From Paraburkholderia podalyriae (lineage in GTDB: Bacteria > Pseudomonadota > Gammaproteobacteria > Burkholderiales > Burkholderiaceae), in the NCBI RefSeq assembly GCF_014397785.1, contig NZ_VZQQ01000010.1:124001-188000 (forward strand): DNA of 64,000 nucleotides. Reading direction: 5' to 3'. Position numbers and translations under genes: made by a program. The notes beneath the pieces were generated by a model. The model saw only the letters and a list, made by a program, of their open reading frames with translations, was not told the DNA's origin and searched no databases. Positions 19,240 through 26,391 of this stretch are shown here, one piece after another (position 1 is the first letter of the stretch; each line of letters starts with the position of its first letter).

Positions 19240-20052
19240 TTAGCGCGGCAGCGCATCGCCGAGGAAGTGACGCGCGTACCGCGCGTTGATATCGGACAGC
19301 CGGAACAGCGTCAGGAAGTCAGCGGTATTGAAGTCGGGGTCCCAAGCCGGTGCGCCGCAAATCTTCGCACCGAGACGCAGATAGCCCTTCACTAGCGGCG
19401 GCGGCGCGACAGCGGCGCCGGTCTGCAGTTCGTCGACAGGCAGCGGCGTATGCGGGAACGCGCGATATTCGGGCGCGGTCAGCGCGTTGTCGCGCAGCGA
19501 GCAATACAGGTTCGCCGCATAGTGGCCGCCATCGGCCATCGCGACGCTCGCGCAGCCGAGCATCGTCTCGTAGCCGTTGTGCTTCATATACGCGGCGAGC
19601 CCCGCCCACAGCGACATGATCACCGAGCCGCTGCGATAGTCAGGATGCACGCACGAGCGGCCCACCTCGACCATCTTCGCGCGCAGATGCGTGAGACGCG
19701 ACACGTCGAACTCGCTTTCCGCATACAGACGGCCGATGCGTGCGGCCTGATGCGGCGGCAGCGCGCGATAGGTGCCGACTACTTTTAGCGTGTCGAGATC
19801 GCGCACCAGCAAATGATCGCAGTAGGAATCGAATGCATCGACATCGAGGCCGGCGGGGCCGCTGAGGCGTGCGCCCATTTCGTCGGCGAAGACGCGGTAG
19901 CGCAGACGCTGCGCTTCACGCAGCTCTTCGTCGGTACGCGCCCACGACACTTGCAGGCGATGTTGCGCGGTGACCGTTTCCTCGGCGCGCGGCAGACGGC
20001 GCGGTTCGAAAAGCGTGGCGAAGGGCAGGGTGGGCGTCGGCAGTTCTCGCAT
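19240..20052 (-). CDS. olsB: OlsB-type L-ornithine N-acyltransferase
   Basis: This GNAT-like enzyme (Acetyltransf_5 family) resembles OlsB, which transfers a 3-hydroxyacyl group from ACP to ornithine as the first step of ornithine lipid synthesis. Visible motifs include RYRVFADEMGARL, YCDHLLVRD, VGTYR, EVGRSCVHPDYRSGSVI and an ATP-independent acyl-CoA-like loop. The start at 20052 gives 270 residues. A longer frame from TTG 20127 would begin inside the Pho-box array. No olsA lies next to it. The family can also contain hemolysin-like acyltransferases, so the exact acceptor is inferred. The upstream repeats suggest induction by phosphate starvation, when phosphorus-free lipids are useful. Confidence 0.82.
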   Translation of the reverse strand: MRELPTPTLPFATLFEPRRLPRAEETVTAQHRLQVSWARTDEELREAQRLRYRVFADEMGARLSGPAGLDVDAFDSYCDHLLVRDLDTLKVVGTYRALPPHQAARIGRLYAESEFDVSRLTHLRAKMVEVGRSCVHPDYRSGSVIMSLWAGLAAYMKHNGYETMLGCASVAMADGGHYAANLYCSLRDNALTAPEYRAFPHTPLPVDELQTGAAVAPPPLVKGYLRLGAKICGAPAWDPDFNTADFLTLFRLSDINARYARHFLGDALPR

Positions 20053-20093
20053 TGGCTGTCCAGGTCGAAAAGAGTGAGGATTTCTTTTTCGCC

Positions 20094-20149
20094 AATGTAG
20101 TAACGCGGGGTGACGCTCGCGTGGCAAAGCCGTGACGATTGGATGACTA
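20094..20149 (-). promoter_or_regulatory. Five-unit Pho-box array and -10 upstream of olsB
   Basis: On the minus strand the heptamers TAGTCAT (20149-20143), TCGTCAC (20138-20132), TTGCCAC (20127-20121), GCGTCAC (20116-20110) and CGTTACT (20105-20099) occur exactly every 11 bp. The first four fit the xxGTCAx Pho pattern well (one mismatch in the third). TACATT at 20099-20094 is a -10 candidate exactly 10 bp after the fourth unit, which is the spacing of PhoB-dependent promoters. Confidence 0.7.
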
Positions 20150-20207
20150 CCTGTAAGCCCTCGCGTGTGTGCCTGTCATGTCGGGTGCGCTGCGCGACGC
20201 GCGCGGG

Positions 20208-20666
20208 TCAGATCAGATCCGGACTGATGGCGGCGCGCAACACCGCCTGTTGTTCGCCGTCGCGCTCGCGGCTCTCGATCCACCAGATGCCGGCTTTTTT
20301 CAGCGGCCAGCTTGCACGGCTGTCGCCGAGCAGTTGCGCGGCGACGTGGCCGAGCGTCGGTTGGTGACCGACGATCACCACCGTCTGCGCGATGCCGCCG
20401 GGCCAGCCGGCCGCTTCGAGGACGTCGTTCGCGCTTGCGTTCGGCGCGAGCTCGCGCACGACGCGATACTGGTCGCTCAACGTCTCGGCGGTCTGGATCG
20501 TGCGCACGGCGGGGCTCGCGAGGACGACCGCGTCGTCGGGCAGACGGGCGCGCAGCCATTTCGCGGCGTTCTGCGCCTGCTTGCGGCCGCGCGTGGTGAG
20601 TGCGCGGGAGAGATCGCTCGCGGCGACATCTTCGGCTTCGGCGTGACGCCAGAGGATCAGGTCCAT
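20208..20666 (-). CDS. sixA: Phosphohistidine phosphatase SixA-like
   Basis: This is a 152-residue member of the histidine phosphatase superfamily. It has the N-terminal catalytic LILWRHAEAED (RHxxA), LTTRGRKQA, SPAVRTIQTAE and the second catalytic His in IVGHQPTLG. SixA removes phosphate from phosphohistidine on HPt domains or PTS proteins. The ATG at 20666 has AAGGAG just upstream, which fixes the start against a longer open frame. It lies upstream of olsB in the same direction, but the Pho array between them suggests separate promoters. Confidence 0.9.
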   Translation of the reverse strand: MDLILWRHAEAEDVAASDLSRALTTRGRKQAQNAAKWLRARLPDDAVVLASPAVRTIQTAETLSDQYRVVRELAPNASANDVLEAAGWPGGIAQTVVIVGHQPTLGHVAAQLLGDSRASWPLKKAGIWWIESRERDGEQQAVLRAAISPDLI

Positions 20667-20833
20667 GGGAGTCTCCTTTTTAAGCGGCTTGGGATGCCGT
20701 TGCGGCGGGTTTGCGTTCGGTTTTGCACGTCCTCGGAGTGAGGTGCGTGCGCAATCACTGTCGCATGCGCGCGTGATGAAGTGCAAGGCGAGTGCCTGAC
20801 GGACGTCGGCGTTTGAGCTAACCTGGGCCAAAA

Positions 20834-20870
20834 AGCAAAAAACCCGCGAAGCCGGTGGCTTCGCGGGTTT
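20834..20870 (-). terminator. Terminator of tRNA-Pro transcript
   Basis: On the minus strand AAACCCGCGAAGCC and GGCTTCGCGGGTTT (20857-20870 and 20840-20853) form a 14-bp perfect stem with a 3-base loop, followed by a T-rich stretch towards 20831. It lies about 15 bases downstream of the tRNA 3' end. Confidence 0.85.
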
Positions 20871-20884
20871 CCTGTTGCTTTTCG

Positions 20885-20961
20885 TGGTCGGAGCGATAGG
20901 ATTCGAACCTACGACCCTCTGATCCCAAATCAGATGCGCTACCAGGCTGCGCTACGCTCCG
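20885..20961 (-). tRNA. tRNA-Pro (anticodon TGG)
   Basis: The 77-nt minus-strand sequence folds as a tRNA. The acceptor arms CGGAGCG and CGCTCCG pair, followed by A and an encoded CCA (20887-20885). The D arm holds GTAGCGCAGCCTGGTAGCGC, the anticodon loop reads TTTGGGA with anticodon TGG, and the T arm contains GGTTCGAATCC. It decodes proline CCA/CCG. A strong terminator follows. Confidence 0.97.
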
Positions 20962-21071
20962 ACGAATCCGGGAGTATAGGGGGTTCGGACAGGAGCGTCA
21001 ATCCGTGAGCGGGGCGAATCGTGCCGGCAACGAAATTTACTGCAGTGGGCTCGCGGTGGGCTCGGGGTGGC

Positions 21072-21230
21072 CTATATGCGCCCCAACAACAGCAGAACGA
21101 TCACGATGATCAGCACGACGCCGATGAGCCCAGTCGGCCGATAGCCCCAGCCGCTGCTATACGGCCAGCTTGGCAACGCACCGATCAGCAGCAGGACGAG
21201 CACGATTAGCAGGATGGTTCCGACGGTCAT
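21072..21230 (-). CDS. DUF3309 small membrane protein (52 aa)
   Basis: This short gene encodes MTVGTILLIVLVLLLIG, then SWPYSSGWGYRPTG, then a second hydrophobic stretch ending LLLLGRI. That is the full layout of DUF3309 proteins: two short hydrophobic segments around an aromatic Trp/Tyr turn. AAGGAG lies nine bases before the ATG at 21230. Function is unknown; DUF3309 genes are commonly found as single small genes in proteobacteria. The antisense open frame on plus is a shadow. Confidence 0.85.
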   Translation of the reverse strand: MTVGTILLIVLVLLLIGALPSWPYSSGWGYRPTGLIGVVLIIVIVLLLLGRI

Positions 21231-21579
21231 GGCGTTCTCCTTTTTGAGGGGGCCGCGAAATCGCTGGCCGCATCGTCACGCTGGTTTGGCGCCTGTGCGC
21301 CGCGGCAATCGACGCGCGGGTCGCGCGCCGCTTGCTGGATCTGAGTCAGCAAAGCATGTGCCTATCAGAGCGTGGCGCGGCGAAGCGTCGTCGTTGGATC
21401 TGTGCGTAGAAAGGGAATTGGAAAGGCATTGCGCCCGTCCAGCGCATAGCGAGCCGCGCGGCGCGCGCATGCGCCGCAACAGCGGCCATCGCGTCACCGA
21501 GCGGGCGCGCAACTGAGGCACCGTAACATGCCGGTGCCGCGACTAGAGGTCATTAAGTCCGGCTGAAAGATCACCCGGA
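21231..21579. other. Intergenic region without evident gene
   Basis: These 349 bases separate two small minus-strand genes. Open frames here are Arg-rich and lack ribosome sites. I see no RNA gene, repeat or strong terminator. Confidence 0.55.
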
Positions 21580-21756
21580 TCAATGCCGTGGACGCCTCCA
21601 ATGCGGCATATGCAGATGCTGATGCGTCCAGTGATGCAGCATGCCCTCGCCATCGTGTTCACGCCGGTAGGTTCGCGATTCGAAAATCGACAACGCCAAC
21701 AGCACGAACAGGCCTATTGCGAGCCCGATCAGGCCCGCGATCGATTCACCGTCCAT
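21580..21756 (-). CDS. Small membrane protein with His-rich tail (58 aa)
   Basis: I do not recognise this gene. The predicted 58-residue product has one membrane segment (about residues 5-25: SIAGLIGLAIGLFVLLALSI), then a charged region SRTYRREHDGEG and a C-terminal tail with many His and Trp residues (LHHWTHQHLHMPHWRRPRH). GGGAG is seven bases before the ATG at 21756. The His cluster suggests possible metal binding. It is flanked by other small envelope genes. Support is the ribosome site and the sensible membrane topology. Confidence 0.55.
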   Translation of the reverse strand: MDGESIAGLIGLAIGLFVLLALSIFESRTYRREHDGEGMLHHWTHQHLHMPHWRRPRH

Positions 21757-21937
21757 GGCAGTCTCCCGGTAGGTCCAGCCATGAACCCATAGTAGCTCAG
21801 CTCCGGCGAAATCTCACGAAATGGAAACCGCGAGGCGCAAGCGCGCGTGATGGCGTCGCGGAACGCTCTTTGCGGGTAGACTCTCGGCGCGCCGGCGGAC
21901 GTCCGTCCGCCATCCTTGTCCCGGAGACGATTGCAAA

Positions 21938-22105
21938 ATGACCCGCGTTCTGACTCTTGCGTTGCTGTTGTGCGCCGGCGTTGCCGGCTGTGCCGGCAAT
22001 CCGTCCGCGCATCGCGGCAACCCGCCACGCGATCCCGCCGACTATCACGGCGTGCCCACCGACGATCGGCCGCCCGCGATGGTGCCGGCACCCGTCGTAC
22101 AGTGA
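21938..22105 (+). CDS. Small putative lipoprotein (55 aa)
   Basis: The predicted product starts MTRVLTLALLLCAGVAGC, a lipoprotein signal with lipobox VAGC and the lipidated Cys at residue 18. A short Pro-, Asp- and His-rich mature part of about 38 residues follows. GGAG lies about 12 bases upstream of the ATG at 21938. Function is unknown. The mature part has no recognisable fold, so it is probably a small outer-membrane-anchored peptide. Confidence 0.6.
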   Translation: MTRVLTLALLLCAGVAGCAGNPSAHRGNPPRDPADYHGVPTDDRPPAMVPAPVVQ

Positions 22106-22225
22106 GCGCTGTTTCAGCGAAGAGCGAGGAGCGCAGCCTGTGATGACGCCGTGCCGCGCAAGCGCCTGCCACGTGCAAACGCCGATGAAGTGACAACCAC
22201 CGGGAAAGGGCGGGGGTGGGAAGGC

Positions 22226-22255
22226 GAAGCACCGGCGCGGGCACGCCGGCGCTTC
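22226..22255. other. Stem-loop between small lipoprotein and MATE gene
   Basis: GAAGCaCCGGCG (22226-22237) and CGCCGGcGCTTC (22244-22255) pair with one mismatch around a 6-base loop. No T-run follows on either strand. It may be a factor-dependent or weak terminator for the convergent genes. Confidence 0.4.
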
Positions 22256-22395
22256 TGACCCGCGCCGACTGTTCGCGCGGGGAGCACGGGCTAACAGGAT
22301 TTTAGGACGCGCTCGTTATGCGATATGTATGCGCTTGTTTCAAGCCGTAACGGCCTGTCGTTCGGCGAACGGCCAACGAAGCGCTGCGCACCGCG

Positions 22396-23805
22396 CTAAG
22401 CGGCCGCAATCCCTCGCGACAGCCCCGGCAAATAACGCGCGAGCGTCATGCCGCGCGTAGCCATGAAGATCAGCAGCGCGATCCACAGCCCATGATTGCC
22501 GTGCAACGCGAGCAATGCCGATGAGGCCGCCACGAACACCGCAAGCGACACCACCATCGCCGTCATCAGCTCGCGCGTGCGCGTCGCGCCGATAAACACG
22601 CCGTCCAGCAGGAAGCCCCACACCGAGATCACTGGCGACAGCGCCGCCCACGGCAGATAGGTCTCGGCCGCGGCCCGTACCGCGGCCTGATCGGTCAGCC
22701 GCTCGATGATCCACGCGCCCGCGCCCCAGTACACGAACGAGAACCCGATCGCGCCGAGCGCCGACCACAGCGCGGTGACCGTGACCGCCTGTGCGAACGC
22801 GTGACGATCGCGCGCGCCGATCGCCGCGCCGACCAGCGCCTCGGCCGCGTGCGCGAAGCCGTCGAGCCCGTACGCCATGAAGGTCTGGAAATTGAGCAGT
22901 AACGCGTTCGCGGCGAGCGTCGCGTCGCCTTGGCGCGCGCCGAGATGCGCGAACCAGCCGAACGACGACAGCAGGCACAGCGTGCGCACGAAGATGTCGC
23001 GATTCAGCACGACGAGCCGCTTCAGCGCGGCGGCATCGAACAAGGCGGCGCGATTCAGCGCGGGCAGGCCGCGCGGCCTGCCGTGCCATAACAGGGCGAG
23101 GCCGAGCACGAAGCCGAGCGCATCGGCGGTCGCGGTGGCCGCGCCGATGCCGGCCACACCCCAATGAAACGCATACACGTACAGCAGCACCGCGACGATG
23201 TTCACGCTGTTGATGAACACCTGCGATAGCAACGCTAGCCGCACCCGCTGCGTGCCGAGCAGCCAGCCGAGCACCACGTAGTTGCCGAGCGCGAGCGGCG
23301 CCGCCCAGATGCGCGCGTGGCAATAAACCTGCGCGTGCCGCTGCACCGCGTCGCTGCCGCCGATCGCCCGCAGCGCGGAGTCGATCAGCGGTTGCTGCAC
23401 GAGTAGCACCAGCGCGCCGATCGCGGCCGTCATCAGCAGTGCACGCACGACGGTGTTGCGCAGCTCGTCGCTATGGGCCGCGCCGTGCGCTTGCGCGACG
23501 AGGCCGGTCGTGCCCATGCGCAGGAAGCCGAAGCCCCAGAACACGAAGTTGAAGAAGAGCCCGCCGAGCGCGACGCCGCCGAGGTACGAGGCACCGTCCA
23601 GATGACCGGCGACGGCGGTATCGACCGCGCCGAGGATCGGCTGCGTCAGATTCGCGAGGACGATCGGGAACGCGAGCACGAGCACCCGGCGATGCCAGTG
23701 CACCGGCAGCCCGGGTGCGCTGGCTGAGTGCGCGGCCGCTTCGGGCGTCCCGGCTTCGGGCGTCCCGGCCTCGGGCGTCCCGGCCTCGGGCGCGGCATCG
23801 CTCAA
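22396..23805 (-). CDS. MATE family efflux transporter (DinF-like)
   Basis: This multidrug and toxic compound extrusion transporter has about twelve membrane segments. The core begins at HWHRRVLVLAFPIVLANLTQP with the MATE pattern ILGAVDTAVAGHLDGASYLG and a second-half repeat (LLSSFGWFAHLGARQG). It most resembles the DinF subfamily. No ATG is near the proper N-terminus. The best start is a TTG at 23805 overlapping the TGA of the DUF2288 gene (TTGA), giving 469 residues and translational coupling. Just after this start the protein carries three and a half copies of PEAGT. The longer open frame upstream reads through the DUF2288 gene in the wrong frame. Confidence 0.85.
   Translation of the reverse strand: MSDAAPEAGTPEAGTPEAGTPEAAAHSASAPGLPVHWHRRVLVLAFPIVLANLTQPILGAVDTAVAGHLDGASYLGGVALGGLFFNFVFWGFGFLRMGTTGLVAQAHGAAHSDELRNTVVRALLMTAAIGALVLLVQQPLIDSALRAIGGSDAVQRHAQVYCHARIWAAPLALGNYVVLGWLLGTQRVRLALLSQVFINSVNIVAVLLYVYAFHWGVAGIGAATATADALGFVLGLALLWHGRPRGLPALNRAALFDAAALKRLVVLNRDIFVRTLCLLSSFGWFAHLGARQGDATLAANALLLNFQTFMAYGLDGFAHAAEALVGAAIGARDRHAFAQAVTVTALWSALGAIGFSFVYWGAGAWIIERLTDQAAVRAAAETYLPWAALSPVISVWGFLLDGVFIGATRTRELMTAMVVSLAVFVAASSALLALHGNHGLWIALLIFMATRGMTLARYLPGLSRGIAAA
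23748..23797 (-). repeat. 15-bp tandem repeat encoding PEAGT
   Basis: About three and a half copies of a 15-bp unit (two sequence variants differing by one base) encode PEAGTPEAGTPEAGTPEA near the N-terminus of the MATE transporter. Copy number changes of 15 bp would keep the reading frame. Confidence 0.75.
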
Positions 23806-24110
23806 GAGCGCTCCTGCACGCAGACCCACGGCGAGACGACGACCGCCCACAGCTCGGGGTCGCGCGCAGCGAAATCGGCGGCCGTCTGCGACTGCACGCG
23901 CTCGACCAGGCCGGCCGACAACCATTGCGCGACCTGGGTGGTGTCGTCGTTGGCGATCGCTTCGGCGACGCTGACGAGATCGAGATCGCGCGCGACGCGC
24001 AGCAGTATGCCGCGCGCGAAGAAACGTTCGAGTTCGCTCCAGCCGATCCTGGCGGTTTCGCCGAGCAGCTTCGCGTACAGGGGGCTTTGGGAGGCGTCGT
24101 GGGAAGTCAT
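23802..24110 (-). CDS. DUF2288 family protein
   Basis: This 102-residue soluble protein shows the DUF2288 pattern: SPLYAKLLGETARIGWSELERFFARG followed by VARDLDLVSVAEAIANDD and a C-terminal DPELWAVVVSPWVCVQE. Function is unknown. Its stop codon overlaps the presumed TTG start of the MATE transporter, so the two are probably expressed together. The start at 24110 is the second of two adjacent ATG codons. Confidence 0.85.
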   Translation of the reverse strand: MTSHDASQSPLYAKLLGETARIGWSELERFFARGILLRVARDLDLVSVAEAIANDDTTQVAQWLSAGLVERVQSQTAADFAARDPELWAVVVSPWVCVQERS

Positions 24111-24699
24111 CATAGGCGGGGTCGGACGGGCCGTCACTATAAACTATTGGCGCTGACCGCCGGGCCGCGCGGCGAGCATGGGGCAACGCGCCGGGCGGTC
24201 TTTTGCGCATCATCGGACCAGCTCGGATTCTGAACCTGGATGGCGGCGGATTCAACGACGCGGGCACGCGAGCCGTGCAGCACACGACCGCGACCATTAA
24301 TCGTCCGAATATTCATGGCTAAACGCACTTTGAATGCGATTTCAGGATTTTCCACGGAATTGTCGATGTCAAATGTTTCATAATTCGCGAATTTGTTGTG
24401 AAGCGATATCGAAGCTTATTCAGAGGCGTTGCCGTGACTAATCGATGCGTTACGTGCGTTTCCGCACCAAGTTAATATTCGCAACCAAAAGCGGCTTTAT
24501 CAAGAAATGAGTTAGTGTTATTCGGCCAGACCGCTTTCCTCTGCTGTTTTCGCGGAACTTTCCACCGATCCCCAAGAACATTAGCTGGTGCGAGGCTCGC
24601 ACATTCCAGTTTCCATGAATTAGCGGCTTGAGTATTTCATCTGCGGCGCATTAGGCCGGTCTCATTCCGACATTTCCGATTCACGGATTGCGGAATCCG

Positions 24700-24845
24700 T
24701 ACGCCGTGTAACGTTGACCGCAAAATTAATGGATTGCACTTGTAAATGCGGATTGTTAGATTCCGTTCTGGCGCATGGTGAACCGGTCCTTTGCCGATAT
24801 GCGCCGAACCCCCGTTAGCCCGGCCCTCGTGCCGGGCTTTTTTTT
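24700..24845 (+). ncRNA. Candidate small RNA ending in a strong terminator
   Basis: A plus-strand intrinsic terminator at 24817-24845 has no protein gene in front of it. Upstream are a stem-loop GGCGCAT (24770-24776)/ATGCGCC (24799-24805) and a possible -35 TTGACC at 24714, but no well-spaced -10. The 5' end is a guess. The reasoning is only that a good terminator and structured AT-rich sequence without an ORF often mark a small RNA. Confidence 0.3.
24817..24845 (+). terminator. Strong Rho-independent terminator
   Basis: AGCCCGGC (24817-24824) and GCCGGGCT (24831-24838) form a perfect stem with a 6-base loop, followed by eight T residues. No gene in the correct orientation is evident upstream. 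Confidence 0.9.
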
Positions 24846-24861
24846 GAATGGATTTACATGG

Positions 24862-25050
24862 ATGTTTAATCTGCCCAACGATCTTCACCGTGAATTCACA
24901 TACGCGGCCGATGATGGCGGATTACTTTTTCGGCGCGGGCTCATGACCGGGGTGATCGTCTTTGTCGGCGTGTGGGTGATCGCGCTCGCGTTGCTGCTGC
25001 GCTTCGCCGCGCGCATCGGTCCGCGCTCGGGGCGCTTGCGACGCCGCTAA
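24862..25050 (+). CDS. Possible small membrane protein (62 aa)
   Basis: This open frame encodes MFNLPNDLHREFTYAADDGG, then one hydrophobic segment (GVIVFVGVWVIALALLLRF) and an Arg-rich C-terminus, consistent with a single-pass small membrane protein. It begins just after the terminator. The longer frame from 24775 crosses that terminator and is unlikely. There is no clear ribosome site, so I am not sure it is real. Confidence 0.4.
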   Translation: MFNLPNDLHREFTYAADDGGLLFRRGLMTGVIVFVGVWVIALALLLRFAARIGPRSGRLRRR

Positions 25051-25094
25051 CCGGCGACGCTATCCGGCCGGGCAGCCGCGCGGCGCTGCCGTCT

Positions 25095-25421
25095 TTATTG
25101 CCTGCAGCGAATCACCATCGAGCGATTTTTCACATTCGCGCCGAAGATCCCGCCGATTGTGCCGCCCGACGTCGCGCCGTTATCGACGTCTTTCGAAACC
25201 ACGTCATATCCATAGTTGCCGCAGGCTTCGCCCGCGCGCTTGTAGCACTCGGCCCAGCTCGTGCCGGCGTCGCTGCCGCTGCAGTTGATCGCGAAGCCGG
25301 TGTCGCCGCTCGGCAGATAAGTCATCGTGGTCGTGGTCGAGCAGCCGCCGAGGCCGCCGAGCGTCAGCAGGCCAAGACCAATCATTGCAGTCGTCGCGAC
25401 GCGCGCCAATGGGCTTTTCAT
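25095..25421 (-). CDS. Putative lipoprotein with conserved cysteines
   Basis: The 108-residue product has a lipoprotein signal peptide with lipobox LGGC, followed by STTTTMTYLPSGDTGFAINC. Four more Cys residues (INCSG, AECYK, EACGN, IRCRQ) and the GYDVVSKD motif resemble a widespread proteobacterial family of small lipoproteins of unknown role. The Cys pattern suggests two disulfides. AAGGA lies upstream of the ATG at 25421. It is downstream of the NlpD-like gene on the same strand. Confidence 0.75.
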   Translation of the reverse strand: MKSPLARVATTAMIGLGLLTLGGLGGCSTTTTMTYLPSGDTGFAINCSGSDAGTSWAECYKRAGEACGNYGYDVVSKDVDNGATSGGTIGGIFGANVKNRSMVIRCRQ

Positions 25422-25448
25422 TTCAGATTCCTTGCAAATAACGGAAGG

Positions 25449-25469
25449 GGCGTGGCACGCAGCCACGCC
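25449..25469 (-). other. Stem-loop between NlpD-like gene and lipoprotein gene
   Basis: GGCGTGGC and GCCACGCC (25449-25456, 25462-25469) form a perfect 8-bp stem with a 5-base loop. No T-run follows. It may tune expression between the two minus-strand genes. Confidence 0.4.
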
Positions 25470-25518
25470 GCTTCGGAGTGAGGGTTTATAGCACGGCGGG
25501 CTCCCGCGTCCGCGCCGC

Positions 25519-26232
25519 TTAGCGCGGCGGCAGTTCCTTTGACGGATCGATCGAGCGGCCCTGGTAGCGCAGCTCGAAATGCAGCATCACGCGATCGGTA
25601 TCGCTGTCACCCATTTCGGCGATTTTCTGGCCGCGCTGAACCGATTCGCCTTCCTTCACTAACAGGGCGCGGTTATGCGCGTAGGCGGTCAGGTAGTCGG
25701 CGTTGTGCTTGAGGATCAGCAGATTACCGTAGCCGCGCAGGCCGTTGCCCGCATAGACGACGGTTCCGGGCGCCGCCGCGACGATGGGCGTGCCGGCCGC
25801 CGCGGAAATATCGATGCCCTTCGAGTTGCCGCCGTCGAAACGGCGGAACACGGTGCCATCGGCCGGCCATACCAGCGAGATTGGCGCGGGCGCGGTGGCC
25901 GGCGCGGAGTCGGCGGGCGCAGCACGCGACGCAGCGGGTGCGCTCGCGCTGCCACTGCCGCCACCGCTGCGGATCGCGCCGCTGGTGGACGCCGCGCCGC
26001 CCGGCGGCGCGACACGCAGCACCTGGCCGACTTCGATGCTGTCGGGATTGGTCAGGTTGTTCCAGCGCGCGATGTTCTGCACCGATTGCCGGTTGCCGCG
26101 CGCGATTTTCGATAGCGTGTCGCCCCGTTCGACCCGGTAGTAGCCCGGCCCCACCGGCGCCGACCCGCACGCGGTGAGCAGCGCGAGCAACGCCGCGCAG
26201 CCGAGTCGTTTGATTCTTGTCGTTTCCAGCAT
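25519..26232 (-). CDS. NlpD-like lipoprotein (LysM plus degenerate LytM)
   Basis: This 237-residue lipoprotein (lipobox LTAC) has a LysM peptidoglycan-binding domain (YYRVERGDTLSKIARGNRQSVQNIARWNNL, about residues 31-75), a Ser/Ala/Gly-rich linker and a C-terminal LytM/M23 domain (about 115-237). The LytM zinc site is incomplete. NSKGIDI lacks the first His, and VMLHFELR lacks the first His of the usual HxH. This matches E. coli NlpD, which is not a peptidase but activates the amidase AmiC during cell separation. An amidase-activator role is therefore inferred. The genomic setting is not the usual nlpD-rpoS pair, so this is probably a paralog. Confidence 0.85.
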   Translation of the reverse strand: MLETTRIKRLGCAALLALLTACGSAPVGPGYYRVERGDTLSKIARGNRQSVQNIARWNNLTNPDSIEVGQVLRVAPPGGAASTSGAIRSGGGSGSASAPAASRAAPADSAPATAPAPISLVWPADGTVFRRFDGGNSKGIDISAAAGTPIVAAAPGTVVYAGNGLRGYGNLLILKHNADYLTAYAHNRALLVKEGESVQRGQKIAEMGDSDTDRVMLHFELRYQGRSIDPSKELPPR

Positions 26233-26391
26233 TGGACCCCGCGAAGCGCTGCCGCGCGCCGATCCCGATCACGCGGCATAGTCAGACAAAGCGTTCGATT
26301 CTAACGGTTTTGTGTTGCGCCCCACCGGCGAGGGGGGCGAGGCGGCGGCGGGCGCGACCGCTTCGAACGGTTCGCCGCCGGCGTCGGCGTG

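Larger units (their letters stand above)
24111..24861. other. AT-rich gene-poor island
   Basis: These 751 bases hold no recognisable protein gene. From about 24300 to 24780 the GC content drops to about 35-50% (three 60-base lines counted: 35, 50 and 45%) against about 65% around it. It contains a 7-bp hairpin ACGGATT/AATCCGT (24682-24699), the stem GGCGCAT/ATGCGCC (24770-24805) and a strong plus-strand terminator at 24817-24845. It may hold a small RNA, a remnant of foreign DNA or a promoter region. Confidence 0.6.

Noticed and set aside
20053..20127. Longer OlsB start at TTG 20127
   Set aside because: It would begin inside the Pho-box array, and the added residues are not family-like.
24137..24355. 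Minus-strand open frame in the AT-rich island
   Set aside because: No ribosome site and no recognisable sequence; it overlaps the region upstream of DUF2288.
24637..24888. Minus-strand 83-codon frame across the T8 terminator
   Set aside because: It reads through the plus-strand terminator and has no ribosome site or family-like sequence.
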